NCBI GenBank assembly: GCA_012270995.1
Contig: JAAXHG010000091.1
Span: 1-62,164, forward strand
Length of the DNA: 62,164 bases
Direction: 5' to 3'
From: Vicinamibacteraceae bacterium
GTDB taxonomy: Bacteria > Acidobacteriota > Thermoanaerobaculia > Multivoradales > Multivoraceae
Each line of letters starts with the position of its first letter. The first letter of the stretch is position 1. A program made the translations under genes and the position numbers. Below are positions 16,983-25,527 of this stretch, in pieces. A model generated the notes under the pieces. It saw only the letters and a program-made list of their open reading frames with translations, did no database searches and was not told the origin of the DNA.

Positions 16983-17710
16983 GCGACCGCCGGGAGCCGC
17001 CCGTCCGGGTCACAACGCGCCCAGGCGCCGCGCCGATTCGGGGCGTTTCCTTCGACGCCACGGGGACGCTCTTCGCCTGTCCGCGCCGCGGGGAGATCTA
17101 CGCCGAAGTCCTTGCCCGGCACGGTCTGCGACTCGCTGCCGGCGAGATCGAGAACGGCTTCCGCACCGCCTGGAGCGAACTCGACTGCCGGCTCGGGCGC
17201 GGCGAGGACCGCTACAGCAGCCATCCGGACGGAGCCCCCGGTTTCTGGCGCGAGTTGCTCGAGCGATCCTGCGCGCTGCTCGGAAGGCAAGCTCCCGGGC
17301 CCTTTGCCGCCGCCGAGCTGTTTACCCGCTTCGAACGCGCCGATGCCTGGGAGCTTCGCAGGGGCGCCCGCGACGTGTTGGCCGAACTGCGGCGGCGGGG
17401 TCTGCGCGTGGCGGTGACGAGCAACTGGGACCGCCGGCTGCCCCGGGTGCTGGCCAACCTGGGCTTGGGCGCCGACATCGATGCCGTGATCTGCTCCGAG
17501 GACGTGGGCTCGGCGAAGCCGGCGGAGGCCATCTTTCTTGCCGCCTGCGGCACCCTGGAGTTGGAGCCGGCCTCGGTTCTCCACGTCGGCGACGGCAAGA
17601 TCGAGGATCGCGAGGGCGCGGTGGCGGCGGGCCTTAGCGCGCTGTGGCTGAATGCGGCGGAAGGCGACATCGGGGCGCTCGAAGAGGTGTTGGACTACGT
17701 GCCCGGCTGA
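16979..17710 (+). CDS. HAD-superfamily hydrolase
   Basis: This gene encodes 243 aa from a TTG start that overlaps the NUDIX stop (TTGA). HAD motif I is SFDATGTLF: the nucleophile Asp is present but the usual second Asp is Thr. Motif II is VAVTSNWD. Motif III Lys lies in SAKPAEAIF and motif IV in LHVGDGKIEDREGA. This DxTGT variant is seen in HDHD3/haloacid-dehalogenase-like members. Losing the general acid Asp could change the chemistry from simple phosphatase activity. Substrate unknown. Confidence 0.82.
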   Translation: MSDRREPPVRVTTRPGAAPIRGVSFDATGTLFACPRRGEIYAEVLARHGLRLAAGEIENGFRTAWSELDCRLGRGEDRYSSHPDGAPGFWRELLERSCALLGRQAPGPFAAAELFTRFERADAWELRRGARDVLAELRRRGLRVAVTSNWDRRLPRVLANLGLGADIDAVICSEDVGSAKPAEAIFLAACGTLELEPASVLHVGDGKIEDREGAVAAGLSALWLNAAEGDIGALEEVLDYVPG

Positions 17711-17722
17711 CGGCCGCGCTGC

Positions 17723-17728
17723 TACACT
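17723..17728 (+). promoter_or_regulatory. Candidate -10 box (GCTACACT)
   Basis: TACACT lies 22 bases before the ATG of the Rrf2 regulator, in the 40-base gap after the HAD gene. It is identical to the box before the tRNA cluster (GCTGCTACACT). Confidence 0.45.
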
Positions 17729-17750
17729 GGTTGGCGGCGGAGAGTGCGCA

Positions 17751-18254
17751 ATGAAGATCTCGACCAAGGGCGAGTACGGAATCCGCGCCATGCTGTACGT
17801 GGCGATGCACTCGGAGGGGGAGCCGGTGCCGAGCCACGAGATCGCGGTCAACCAGGGCATTCCAGAGCCCTATCTGCGCCAGATCCTGGCTGCCCTGGCC
17901 CGCTTCCAGTTGATCCGTTCGAACCGGGGCCCCCAGGGCGGTCACCTGTTGGGCCGGCCGGCCGCGGACATCTCGATGCACGACATCCTGGTCGCGCTGG
18001 AGGGACACACCACGTCGATCGACCACATCCTGGCCCAGCCCTGCACGATCGGCGTGGGGCCCGAGCACTGCGCCATCCGCGAGGTCTTCCTCGATGTGAA
18101 GGAAGCGGTCGAGAACATCCTCTGTAACCTGAGCCTCGCCGATCTGGCCAAACGCCAGCAAGAAGTCTGCGAGTGCAAGATCGAGATCCCGCACGACCTG
18201 CCGCCGGAGCGCCTTCATCGTCCGGGGCGGCCGTTGCACGTGGTGAGCGACTGA
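17751..18254 (+). CDS. Rrf2 family transcriptional regulator
   Basis: This gene encodes 167 aa. The N-terminal winged helix begins MKISTKGEYGIRAMLYVAMH and includes IPEPYLRQILAALARFQLIRSNRGPQGGH, the Rrf2 recognition region (each read in parts). The middle of the protein has CTIGVGPEHC, then CNL, and ends with CECK. The first three Cys are in the zone where IscR/NsrR/RirA ligate an Fe-S cluster, though the spacing differs. I infer a redox or iron-sulfur-sensing repressor of unknown targets. A GCTACACT box lies 22 bases upstream. Confidence 0.88.
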   Translation: MKISTKGEYGIRAMLYVAMHSEGEPVPSHEIAVNQGIPEPYLRQILAALARFQLIRSNRGPQGGHLLGRPAADISMHDILVALEGHTTSIDHILAQPCTIGVGPEHCAIREVFLDVKEAVENILCNLSLADLAKRQQEVCECKIEIPHDLPPERLHRPGRPLHVVSD

Positions 18255-18796
18255 CGGGCGGGGCCCGAACACCGGGCCGATCGAACCGTCGGCGCGGCCG
18301 GCGGACTGCCGCGCTGCTCACGGCCCCGGCGGCGGTCCTCGCCTGGTCGTGCATCGTGCCGGCGGATCCGCCGCCGCTTCAGGACGGCGACCTGGAGAGC
18401 GTGGCGGTGGAGCCGCCGCGCGACTCGGTGTTCCGGCCGGACGAGGATCAGAAGGAGCTTCGGGCACCGGTCGCCGAGCTCGGCGGTCGTCTGCCTGGCG
18501 CGTTCCCGGAGGGCTTTCCGCTTCCGGACGGATCGACGGTGTTCGACTTCGGCGACGTCGAGCAGCAGGGTGAAGGCGAGGTGAGTCCGCCGGTGGAGTT
18601 CGTGAACCTGCGATTGCCGCTGGGCGCTCCGGCCGCGCGGGAGTGGCTCTTGCGGGAGGCGCAGGCGGCGGGCTGGCGAGCGGCGCTCGGGGACGTCATG
18701 ACCTTCCGGCGCGACCGGGAGTGGGTCCGGATCATGATCGAGCCGGGCCGCGCCGCCGGCACCGCGGCCGCCCGCTTCGAGTACCCGAAGCCGTAG
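18251..18796 (+). CDS. Putative lipoprotein, unknown function
   Basis: The ORF is convincing from about residue 20 on: a basic stretch (RRRGRR), a hydrophobic run (AALLTAPAAVLAW), then SC, like an atypical lipobox, followed by an acidic domain ending RFEYPKP. Start is uncertain. A CTG at 18251 overlaps the Rrf2 stop (CTGA), echoing the TTGA junctions elsewhere; a GTG at 18173 would overlap Rrf2 by 82 bases. The body (FPEGFPLPDGSTVFDFGDVE, then AAREWLLREAQAAGWRA) resembles periplasmic proteins compared by a single alpha/beta domain, but I do not recognise the family. Confidence 0.5.
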   Translation: MTGGARTPGRSNRRRGRRTAALLTAPAAVLAWSCIVPADPPPLQDGDLESVAVEPPRDSVFRPDEDQKELRAPVAELGGRLPGAFPEGFPLPDGSTVFDFGDVEQQGEGEVSPPVEFVNLRLPLGAPAAREWLLREAQAAGWRAALGDVMTFRRDREWVRIMIEPGRAAGTAAARFEYPKP

Positions 18797-18813
18797 CCGC
18801 CGCGGGCCGCTGC

Positions 18814-18819
18814 TAGCAT
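18814..18819 (+). promoter_or_regulatory. Candidate -10 box of ispH-purD (GCTAGCAT)
   Basis: TAGCAT lies 25 bases before the ATG at 18845, again in a CGCTGCTA context. It would drive ispH, purD and the PSP1 gene as one unit. Confidence 0.4.
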
Positions 18820-18844
18820 CGGGCGCCGCCTACCGGGCGGTCGG

Positions 18845-19783
18845 ATGGCAAGGGATGCAGTTCAGATGACCGACACGGCGGGCCCGTTGACGCTCAAGCG
18901 CGCGGAGAAGTACGGCTTCTGCGCCGGCGTGCGGATCGCCGACCGGACGGTGCGAAAGCTGGCCGCGGAAGGCCGGAGCGGACAGATTCTGGGTCAGTTG
19001 GTCCACAACGAGCGGGTCGTTTCGGATCTCGTGCAGCTCGGTCTTACCACCGCCTCGTCGCTCGACGACGTGCGGACGGGCACCATCGTCTTCTCGGCGC
19101 ACGGCGTACCGCCGTCGTTTCATCGCCGGGCGCTGGAGCGGGGCTTGCTGGTGGTCGACACGACCTGTCCGTTCGTCTACGACGTCCACGAAGAAGCTCG
19201 GCAGGCGCTCGAGGCGGGGCTTCACGCGGTCTTCATCGGCGATTCCGCCCATCGCGAGGTGATCGGCTACACCCGGGATCTCGATCCCGACGACTACGAC
19301 GTCGCGCTGACGACGGAAGATGTCGGGCGGATCGACTTCGACCGCCATCCGAGGGTGAAGATCTTCTACCAGACGACGCTGAACAGCGAGGAGTACGAAG
19401 ACGTGGCCCGGGCGATCGAGAGCGCGGCGCAACACGCCGAGCGGGCGGACACGATCTGCTATGCGACGAAGGAGAACCAGGATGCGGCGCGCGCCCTGGC
19501 GGCCGATCCGGTGATCGACTGCATCGTCGTCGTCGGTGGGCGGCACAGCGCGAACACGAAACACCTGTGGGAAATCTGCAGGGACACCAAGCCGCGAAGC
19601 TATCTCGTTCACGGGTCCGACGATCTGCGGGCGGACTGGTTCACGGACTGTCGGGCCGTGGGAGTCACGGCGGGCGCCTCGACACCGGACGCGATGATCG
19701 AGGAAGTCGAGGGCGCGATCCGGTCGCTGGCCGCGTCGGCGCGGCCAGCCGGGCAACTCCCGGTCTCGGAGGCGGTGCCTTGA
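18845..19783 (+). CDS. ispH: 4-hydroxy-3-methylbut-2-enyl diphosphate reductase
   Basis: This gene encodes 312 aa. The three [4Fe-4S] Cys are at residues 26 (GFCAGV), 108 (TTCPFV) and 205 (DTICYAT). The substrate-site histidines lie in LVHNERVV and SAHREVIG, and the Thr in YQTTLNSEEY. IspH gives IPP and DMAPP, the last MEP-pathway step; dxr is at 3.8 kb. The ATG at 18866 is an alternative start. The stop overlaps the purD TTG start as TTGA. Confidence 0.93.
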   Translation: MARDAVQMTDTAGPLTLKRAEKYGFCAGVRIADRTVRKLAAEGRSGQILGQLVHNERVVSDLVQLGLTTASSLDDVRTGTIVFSAHGVPPSFHRRALERGLLVVDTTCPFVYDVHEEARQALEAGLHAVFIGDSAHREVIGYTRDLDPDDYDVALTTEDVGRIDFDRHPRVKIFYQTTLNSEEYEDVARAIESAAQHAERADTICYATKENQDAARALAADPVIDCIVVVGGRHSANTKHLWEICRDTKPRSYLVHGSDDLRADWFTDCRAVGVTAGASTPDAMIEEVEGAIRSLAASARPAGQLPVSEAVP

Positions 19784-21066
19784 GGGTTCTGGTGATCGGC
19801 AACGGCGGCCGGGAACACGCCCTCTGCTGGCTCATCCGGGAACGGGCGCCGGGGACCGACCTCTACTGTGCGCCGGGCAGTCCCGGTACCGAGGAATGTG
19901 GCGAGAGCGTCGCCATCGATGTTGCGGACACGCTTGGGCTGGCCGGATTCGCGGCCGAACGCGGTATCGACCTCACCGTCGTCGGCCCCGAACTGCCGCT
20001 GTCCCTGGGCGTCGTGGACGCTTTTCGGCAGCGCGGCCTGCGCATCTTCGGCCCCTCCCGCGCCGCCGCGCGGCTGGAGAGTTCGAAGGTGTTCGCCAAG
20101 GAGTTCATGTACCGTCACGGCGTGCCGACATCCGACTTCGTGGTCGCGGACGACCGGGAGACCGCGGGCCGGGCCGCGAGGCGCTTCGGACTGCCGGCGG
20201 TGCTCAAGGCCGACGGGCTCGCGGCCGGCAAGGGCGTGCTGATCGTGTCTTCGCCGGAGGAACTGGAGGCCGCCCTGGACGTGTTCTTCGTCGACCGGCG
20301 CTTCGGTTCGGCCGGCGCCCGCGTCCTGGTCGAACCCTTCGTGCCCGGTGAGGAAGTGTCCTTCATCGGGTTCTGCGATGGCCGGCGGGTGTTGCCGCTG
20401 GCGACGTCAAAGGACTACAAGCGGATCGGCGACGACGACGCCGGCCCGAACACCGGCGGCATGGGCGCCCACAGCCCGGCGGGAATCGTCTCCGAAGCGC
20501 AGGTCGCGGACATCATGAACGACGTGATGGAACGCACGGTAGCCGGCATGGCCGCCGACGGTACGCCGTTTTCGGGAGTGCTCTACGCGGGCCTGATGAT
20601 GAGTCCGGACGGTCCCCAGGTGCTCGAGTTCAACGTCCGGCTCGGCGACCCGGAGGCACAGGCGCTGCTGCTGCGGTTGGAGGAGGATCCGGTCGACCTG
20701 TTCGTCGCGGGTGCCGAAGGCGACTTCGGACGCTCCGCACTCGCCTTCCGTGCCGGCGCTTCGGTCTGTCTGGTGCTGGCCAACCAGGGTTACCCGGGGA
20801 AGGCGGCCTCTGGAGACGTGATCGAAGGGATCGAAGCCGCCCGGTCCCAGGAAGGCGTGGTCGTCTTCCACGCCGGCACCGACCGCCGGAACGGCGAGTT
20901 CATCGCCACGGGCGGTCGGGTCCTGAATGTCTGCGCGGTCGGCGAGGACCTCGATCAGGCGCTTTCCCGCGCCTACGAAGGCGCGGACCGGATCAACTGG
21001 CCGGCCAAGGCGATGCGTTCGGATATCGGCCGGCGCGTGCTCGCGACAGGGGGTGGCCTGTCTTGA
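19780..21066 (+). CDS. purD: Phosphoribosylamine-glycine ligase
   Basis: This gene encodes 428 aa from a TTG (19780) with GGAGG 6-10 bases upstream, overlapping the ispH stop (TTGA). The N-terminus RVLVIGNGGREHALCW is canonical for PurD. The ATP-grasp core includes SSKVFAKEFMYRHGVPT, LPAVLKADGLAAGKGV and EEVSFIGFCDG, with KDYKRIGDDDAGPNTGGMGAHSP (read in parts) and the metal site VLEFNVRLGDPEAQ. It makes GAR in purine synthesis. Upstream in-frame sequence lies inside ispH and is not used. Confidence 0.95.
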   Translation: MRVLVIGNGGREHALCWLIRERAPGTDLYCAPGSPGTEECGESVAIDVADTLGLAGFAAERGIDLTVVGPELPLSLGVVDAFRQRGLRIFGPSRAAARLESSKVFAKEFMYRHGVPTSDFVVADDRETAGRAARRFGLPAVLKADGLAAGKGVLIVSSPEELEAALDVFFVDRRFGSAGARVLVEPFVPGEEVSFIGFCDGRRVLPLATSKDYKRIGDDDAGPNTGGMGAHSPAGIVSEAQVADIMNDVMERTVAGMAADGTPFSGVLYAGLMMSPDGPQVLEFNVRLGDPEAQALLLRLEEDPVDLFVAGAEGDFGRSALAFRAGASVCLVLANQGYPGKAASGDVIEGIEAARSQEGVVVFHAGTDRRNGEFIATGGRVLNVCAVGEDLDQALSRAYEGADRINWPAKAMRSDIGRRVLATGGGLS

Positions 21067-21815
21067 GTTGCGGCGGCTGCAGCTTTGCCGGCCAGTCGAC
21101 GGCGGTGGAGGACACGTTCGTCGGCGTACGGTTCGGCGAAGAGACGAACCTCACCCTGTGCCGTACGGGAGGCGAACTGCTGGCCCGTGGCGACGAGGTG
21201 ATCGTGTCGATGAAGCCGGGTCCGGCATACGGCCGCGTCGAGAAGTCGCCCATGCCGGTGTTCAAGCCGTGCCAGAAGTCGAGCGCCCGGCCGCTGCTAC
21301 GCCGGGCCGACGATGCCGATCGAGCGGCGAGAGAGCGGCAGTTGGCGAACGAGGTGCGCGGCAAGGCGTTCTGCCGCGAGCGCGCGCGGGCGCTCGGCCT
21401 GGAAATGAAGGTGTCGAGAGTCGACTTCAGCCTGGATGGACGCCACGCGACGTTCTACTTCACCGCCGACCGGCGGGTCGATTTCCGGCAGTTGCTGCGC
21501 GATCTGAAGGCCCGGTTCAAGACGCGGGTGCGTCTCGTTCATGTCGGGCCGCGGGACGAGGCGCGGCTACTGGGCGGCGTCGGCATCTGCGGCAGGACGC
21601 TGTGCTGTTCCACCTGGATCGACGACTTCAGGCCGATCTCGATCCAGATGGCGAAACGCCAAGGTCTGAGCCTGAACCCGTCCAAGATCTCCGGGCAGTG
21701 CGGCAGGCTCCTGTGCTGCCTGGCGTACGAGGATGACGACTATCGCCGCCGCCGGCCGGGCCGTGGAGGGTCCTGGTCGGGCCGTGGCGGCAACGCGCTG
21801 CCCGTTCTGAGCTGA
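21063..21815 (+). CDS. PSP1/RicT-like protein
   Basis: This gene encodes 250 aa from a TTG overlapping the purD stop (TTGA). It matches the PSP1 C-terminal family: KVSRVDFSLDGRHATFYFTADRRVDFRQLLRDLKARF, GVGICGRTLCCSTWIDDF, AKRQGLSLNPSKISGQCGRLLCCLAYE (read in parts). The paired Cys (CGRTLCC, CGRLLCC) are those that bind Fe-S clusters in the RicT/YmcA/YlbF complex of Bacillus. Role here unknown: possibly RNA processing or phosphorelay support. It ends one base before the convergent WbaP-type gene. Confidence 0.88.
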   Translation: MSCGGCSFAGQSTAVEDTFVGVRFGEETNLTLCRTGGELLARGDEVIVSMKPGPAYGRVEKSPMPVFKPCQKSSARPLLRRADDADRAARERQLANEVRGKAFCRERARALGLEMKVSRVDFSLDGRHATFYFTADRRVDFRQLLRDLKARFKTRVRLVHVGPRDEARLLGGVGICGRTLCCSTWIDDFRPISIQMAKRQGLSLNPSKISGQCGRLLCCLAYEDDDYRRRRPGRGGSWSGRGGNALPVLS

Positions 21816-21816
21816 C

Positions 21817-23256
21817 TCAGGAAGCGCCGCGGCGGCTGAGCACCGCCGGGATCGTCTTCAGCATGATCTTGAAGTCGAGCGTCGGCGACCAGGTGTCGAT
21901 GTACTCCAGGTCGAGTTCCATCCAGTGGTCGAAGTCCAGATCGCTGCGGCCGCTGACCTGCCAGAGACAGGTGATGCCCGGCTTCATCGACAGTCGACGC
22001 CGCTGCCGCCTCGTGTACGGCTCCTTCTCCTCGAGGGGCCTCGGGCCGACGATGCTCATGTCGCCGCGCACGACGTTCCAGAACTGCGGGAGTTCGTCGA
22101 GGCTGAACTTGCGCAGGTAGTGCCCCAGAGGCGTGATCCGCGGATCGCGGTCCATCTTGAATGCCGGACCGCCCATCGTGTTCAGGTGCTTCAGTTCGCC
22201 CCGTCTGGCATCGGCGTCGGCAACCATGGTGCGGAGCTTGTACATGGTGAACCGGCGGCCGTTGAGCCCGCATCGCGTTTGCCGGTAGAGCACCGAGCCG
22301 GACGAAGTGATCTTGATCAGCAGTGCCAGCATGAGCATCGCGGGCAGGCTGATCGCCAGCAGGACGACACCGAGGAAGATGTCGTAGAAGCGCTTGAAGG
22401 CCAGCAGGGGAAGGCTGGACGGCGCCGGCGACAGGGTGACCACGGGTCGTCCGGCAACGGAGTCGAGCTGGACCTGGCTGTGGGCGGGTGGGAGCAGGTC
22501 GAGCGCGATGCGGGTCTGGATGCCCTGCTCCTGCAGCGCATCGAAGATCGGCTGAAGGGCGGGCAGCTCGTTGGGAGTCACGGCGAAGAACACGTCGTCG
22601 ACCACGTGCTCGGAGACGATGTGCAGGATGTCGTCGACGCCTCCCCACACGGGTTGCGCGGTGTCGGCGGGCCGGCTCCCGTCGGTGTGGATCAGGCCGA
22701 CGACCCGGAGGCCCCAGTAGGAGTGATCTTCGATCGACTCGGCGAGCTGCCGGGCCGCCTCCGGGGTACCCGCGATGAGCACGGCCCGCTGGTTGAGACC
22801 GTGCTGGCGCAGGTCGCGAGCGAGGATGCGCAGAGAGATCTTCTCGGCCAGCAGCAGCACGCAGGAGAGGCCGGAGAAGAGAATCAGCCAGGTGCGGCTG
22901 AGGCGGTCCTGCAGCAGCATCTGGTCCAGTTGGAGGACGAAGACGGCGAAGAGGATCAGGAGGGTCGCCGCCGCTGTCACCTTGAGAAACGCGGTCGCCT
23001 CGGTCCTCAGATCCGCGGTGCGATGAGATCGGTAGCGCCGGGTGGCGAGCAAGGGCGCCATCCAGGTCAGGAGCGCCAGCGGCAGCAGCGGTAGATGGTC
23101 GCTCAGCGGATAGAGCGGACGGGGGAAGAGGCCTGGCAACACCTGCGGAAACAGCCAGCTGCGGATCGCATAGGCGAGAAAGAAGGCAGCCGCGACCAAG
23201 GACAGATCGAGCGCGAGGACCAGGGCGGCTTGCAGCCGAATGCGCTGTTTCAACAT
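21817..23256 (-). CDS. Polyprenyl-phosphate sugar-1-P transferase (WbaP/EPS-initiating type)
   Basis: This gene encodes 479 aa from the ATG at 23256 (23283 possible). An N-terminal block of four or five transmembrane helices is followed by a CoA-binding-like Rossmann domain (AVLIAGTPEAARQLAE). The catalytic domain KRFYDIFLGVVLLAISLPAM, then YRQTRCGLNGRRFTMYKLRTM and LDELPQFWNVVRGDMSIVGPRP follows. This is the bacterial sugar transferase family, which moves hexose-1-phosphate onto undecaprenyl phosphate to start O-antigen or exopolysaccharide units. It is last in a five-gene glycan cluster. Confidence 0.92.
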   Translation of the reverse strand: MLKQRIRLQAALVLALDLSLVAAAFFLAYAIRSWLFPQVLPGLFPRPLYPLSDHLPLLPLALLTWMAPLLATRRYRSHRTADLRTEATAFLKVTAAATLLILFAVFVLQLDQMLLQDRLSRTWLILFSGLSCVLLLAEKISLRILARDLRQHGLNQRAVLIAGTPEAARQLAESIEDHSYWGLRVVGLIHTDGSRPADTAQPVWGGVDDILHIVSEHVVDDVFFAVTPNELPALQPIFDALQEQGIQTRIALDLLPPAHSQVQLDSVAGRPVVTLSPAPSSLPLLAFKRFYDIFLGVVLLAISLPAMLMLALLIKITSSGSVLYRQTRCGLNGRRFTMYKLRTMVADADARRGELKHLNTMGGPAFKMDRDPRITPLGHYLRKFSLDELPQFWNVVRGDMSIVGPRPLEEKEPYTRRQRRRLSMKPGITCLWQVSGRSDLDFDHWMELDLEYIDTWSPTLDFKIMLKTIPAVLSRRGAS

Positions 23257-23292
23257 GGGTTCGGAGCCGGGAGCACTCCCCAATTTGGGAGT

Positions 23293-25527
23293 CTAACCGT
23301 CTACGCCGCGGTTTGCCGCCAAAGCGCTTGCCGCGTCGCCGCCGCGCCCCTGATCAGCCCCTTGGCAGAGCCGCCGGAACAGCTCTTCGTACTGGTCGGT
23401 GACCCGCTCCCAGTTGAACTCGGACGCCGCGCGGCGAGCCGCCCGCTCGCCCAGCAGACGGGTCCGAGCCGGGTCTCCGGCGGCCTGCTCGAAGGCAGCC
23501 GTGAGCGATGCCTGATCACGGACGTCGAAGTAGACGGCGGCCTCGCCGGCGGTCTCCCGGTTGGCCGGCTCGTCGTTGACCAGCACGCAGTTGCCGTAGC
23601 CCATCGCCTCGACCAGGGCGGGATGTGTGCCGCCGACTTCGGTGGCGTGCACCGTCGCGAGCGCGGAGGACAGGAGCCCCCGGTAGCGGTCGCCGTACAC
23701 GGCGCCGGGGAAGCGTACGCGAGGGTCGGCGCTCCTCTTCATCTCCGCGATGAAGGCGGAAGCGTAGGGCGCGTCGCCCACCATGACCAGGGGCAGGTCG
23801 CCGCCTGCCCGGGCGTAGGCGGCGACGACGCGATGCGGGTTGTTCTCCGGTTCGAAGCGGCTGACGTAGAGGAAGTAGCGCCGGGGTTCGAGGCCCAGCT
23901 CCTTGAGGACCGGGTGAGAGACGATGGGTCGCGGTTCGACGCCGTAGCGGATCATCGTCGTCTCGCGGCCGTAGAGTTCGCGGTAGTGGCCGGCGATGAC
24001 TTCGGCGTCGCTGACGGTCACTCGGGGCAGCAGGCAGGCCAGGCGTTCGGAGACGGAGTACACGAGGCGTCCCGGCCAGCCCCACTTCGCGCGGTGCCTT
24101 TCGATTCCGTCGACGTGTAGGCCGGTGCGAATGCGACGGGGCCAGAGCAGGGGCAGGAAGATCGAGTTCGCCCCGTTGACGACCAGCGCGGCGCGGGCGC
24201 CGCGGGCATTCGTGACGGCGTGTAGGCACGAAAGCAGGGTGTGCACGGGTGTGTCTCCGTACTTCGTCCGCAGGGTCGGCAGCACGACCAGATCGACGCC
24301 GCGATGCGAGCGGAGCCGGCGGTCGACGTAGTGGGACCGGCAGTAGACGGTGACCGGCCAACCGCGCTCCGCCAGTCGGGGCGCCAATGCCTCGATCATC
24401 GTCTCGTAGCCGCTGTAGGCGGCGGGAATGCCGCGGCTGCCGATGATCAGAATTCGTGGCCGTTCTGGGTCGATCGGAAGGGACGGCCGTTTGAACCAGC
24501 GGGCCGTCGCGCGCGGCGGGACGCGGCGGCGGGAGCGGATCATGCGGCGCCGCTCGAGGAGGCGCCGACGGTTGCGCCAGAGCCAGGCGTAGGCGGCAAG
24601 CGACGAGGGCTCGCGCAGCAGGACGTAGGCGACGATGCCGAGCTCCCGGACCGAGGTCGCGAGGAGCGTACAGGGGAGATCGACCAGGCTGCGATGGTAG
24701 AGCTGCAGCAGATACCGGTTCTTGAGCGAGTGGAAGTTGACCTCTCGCGACATCTGGCGGCGCCGGCGGGCCAGGTTGACGCGGCCGTGGACGGCGCGGG
24801 CCCGGGGTTCGTAGAGCACTTCCCAGCCGCGTTCCCGCAGCCGGAAGCAGAGCTCCGCGTCCTCGCGATAGGAGTGGAAGTCCTCGTCGAGGACCCGGCC
24901 CGCGACGGCGGCGTCGCGCAACGCGGCGCTCAGGAACAGCGTGGCGGCGCCGCTGCCCCCGAACACCCGCTCGGTCGCGGGATACTGGCCATGGTCGATC
25001 TGGTCGGAGCCGCGATCGACGTGGCGCCAGCTTCGGGTAAGCGCCATGCCGCAGGCGTCGATTCGCCGGTTCTCGGCTCGCCCTCCGTGGCGCGAGCCTT
25101 CGACGTTTCGGTCGCCGTTCGCCCTCAGCAGGCGACCGGTGACCGCGCCCGCGGGTCGTTCGCTGCTCGTGAACTGTTCCAGGCTCTCGACCAAGCGCAG
25201 CGCATAATCGGGCGCGGGCCAGGCGTCCGCGTTGAGGCTGAGCACCCAGTCAGGGCGAGGGTCCCTCGCGAACGCGCTGTCGAGCGCCCGGTTCAGGCCG
25301 CCGGCGAAGCCCGTGTTCTCGTCGAGAACGATAACCTCTACCGGGAAGCCCGCCGCCCCGGCGTGTTCGCGCAGCGCCGCCGCCGTGCCGTCGGTGCTCG
25401 CGTTGTCGACCGCGATCAGCCGGAACGGGGGTCCCTCAAGCCCCGCGAGCGCCTCGAAGAAGCGCGGCAGGTTCGCCGCGTCGTTCCAGGTGACGGTGCA
25501 GATCGCCAGGTTCCTCCGGCCGCTCAC
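23293..25527 (-). CDS. Two-domain glycosyltransferase: GT2 fused to GT4
   Basis: This 744-aa protein contains two complete catalytic domains. Residues 1 to about 330 are a GT2 (ICTVTWNDAANLPRFFEAL, LNADAW, DEDFHSYREDAELCFRL). Residues about 355 to 730 are a GT4 of the DUF1972 rhamnosyltransferase type (RILIIGSRGIPAAYSGYETM, YFLYVSRFEPENNPHRVV, GGTHPALVEAMGYGNCVLV). No membrane helix is obvious. I infer two successive sugar additions to the lipid-linked repeat unit. The GTG start overlaps the preceding stop (GTGA). Confidence 0.88.
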   Translation of the reverse strand: MSGRRNLAICTVTWNDAANLPRFFEALAGLEGPPFRLIAVDNASTDGTAAALREHAGAAGFPVEVIVLDENTGFAGGLNRALDSAFARDPRPDWVLSLNADAWPAPDYALRLVESLEQFTSSERPAGAVTGRLLRANGDRNVEGSRHGGRAENRRIDACGMALTRSWRHVDRGSDQIDHGQYPATERVFGGSGAATLFLSAALRDAAVAGRVLDEDFHSYREDAELCFRLRERGWEVLYEPRARAVHGRVNLARRRRQMSREVNFHSLKNRYLLQLYHRSLVDLPCTLLATSVRELGIVAYVLLREPSSLAAYAWLWRNRRRLLERRRMIRSRRRVPPRATARWFKRPSLPIDPERPRILIIGSRGIPAAYSGYETMIEALAPRLAERGWPVTVYCRSHYVDRRLRSHRGVDLVVLPTLRTKYGDTPVHTLLSCLHAVTNARGARAALVVNGANSIFLPLLWPRRIRTGLHVDGIERHRAKWGWPGRLVYSVSERLACLLPRVTVSDAEVIAGHYRELYGRETTMIRYGVEPRPIVSHPVLKELGLEPRRYFLYVSRFEPENNPHRVVAAYARAGGDLPLVMVGDAPYASAFIAEMKRSADPRVRFPGAVYGDRYRGLLSSALATVHATEVGGTHPALVEAMGYGNCVLVNDEPANRETAGEAAVYFDVRDQASLTAAFEQAAGDPARTRLLGERAARRAASEFNWERVTDQYEELFRRLCQGADQGRGGDAASALAANRGVDG

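Noticed and set aside
21925..23094. 389-aa frame opposite the WbaP-type gene
   Set aside because: The minus-strand protein has clear family motifs; the plus frame has none and biased composition.
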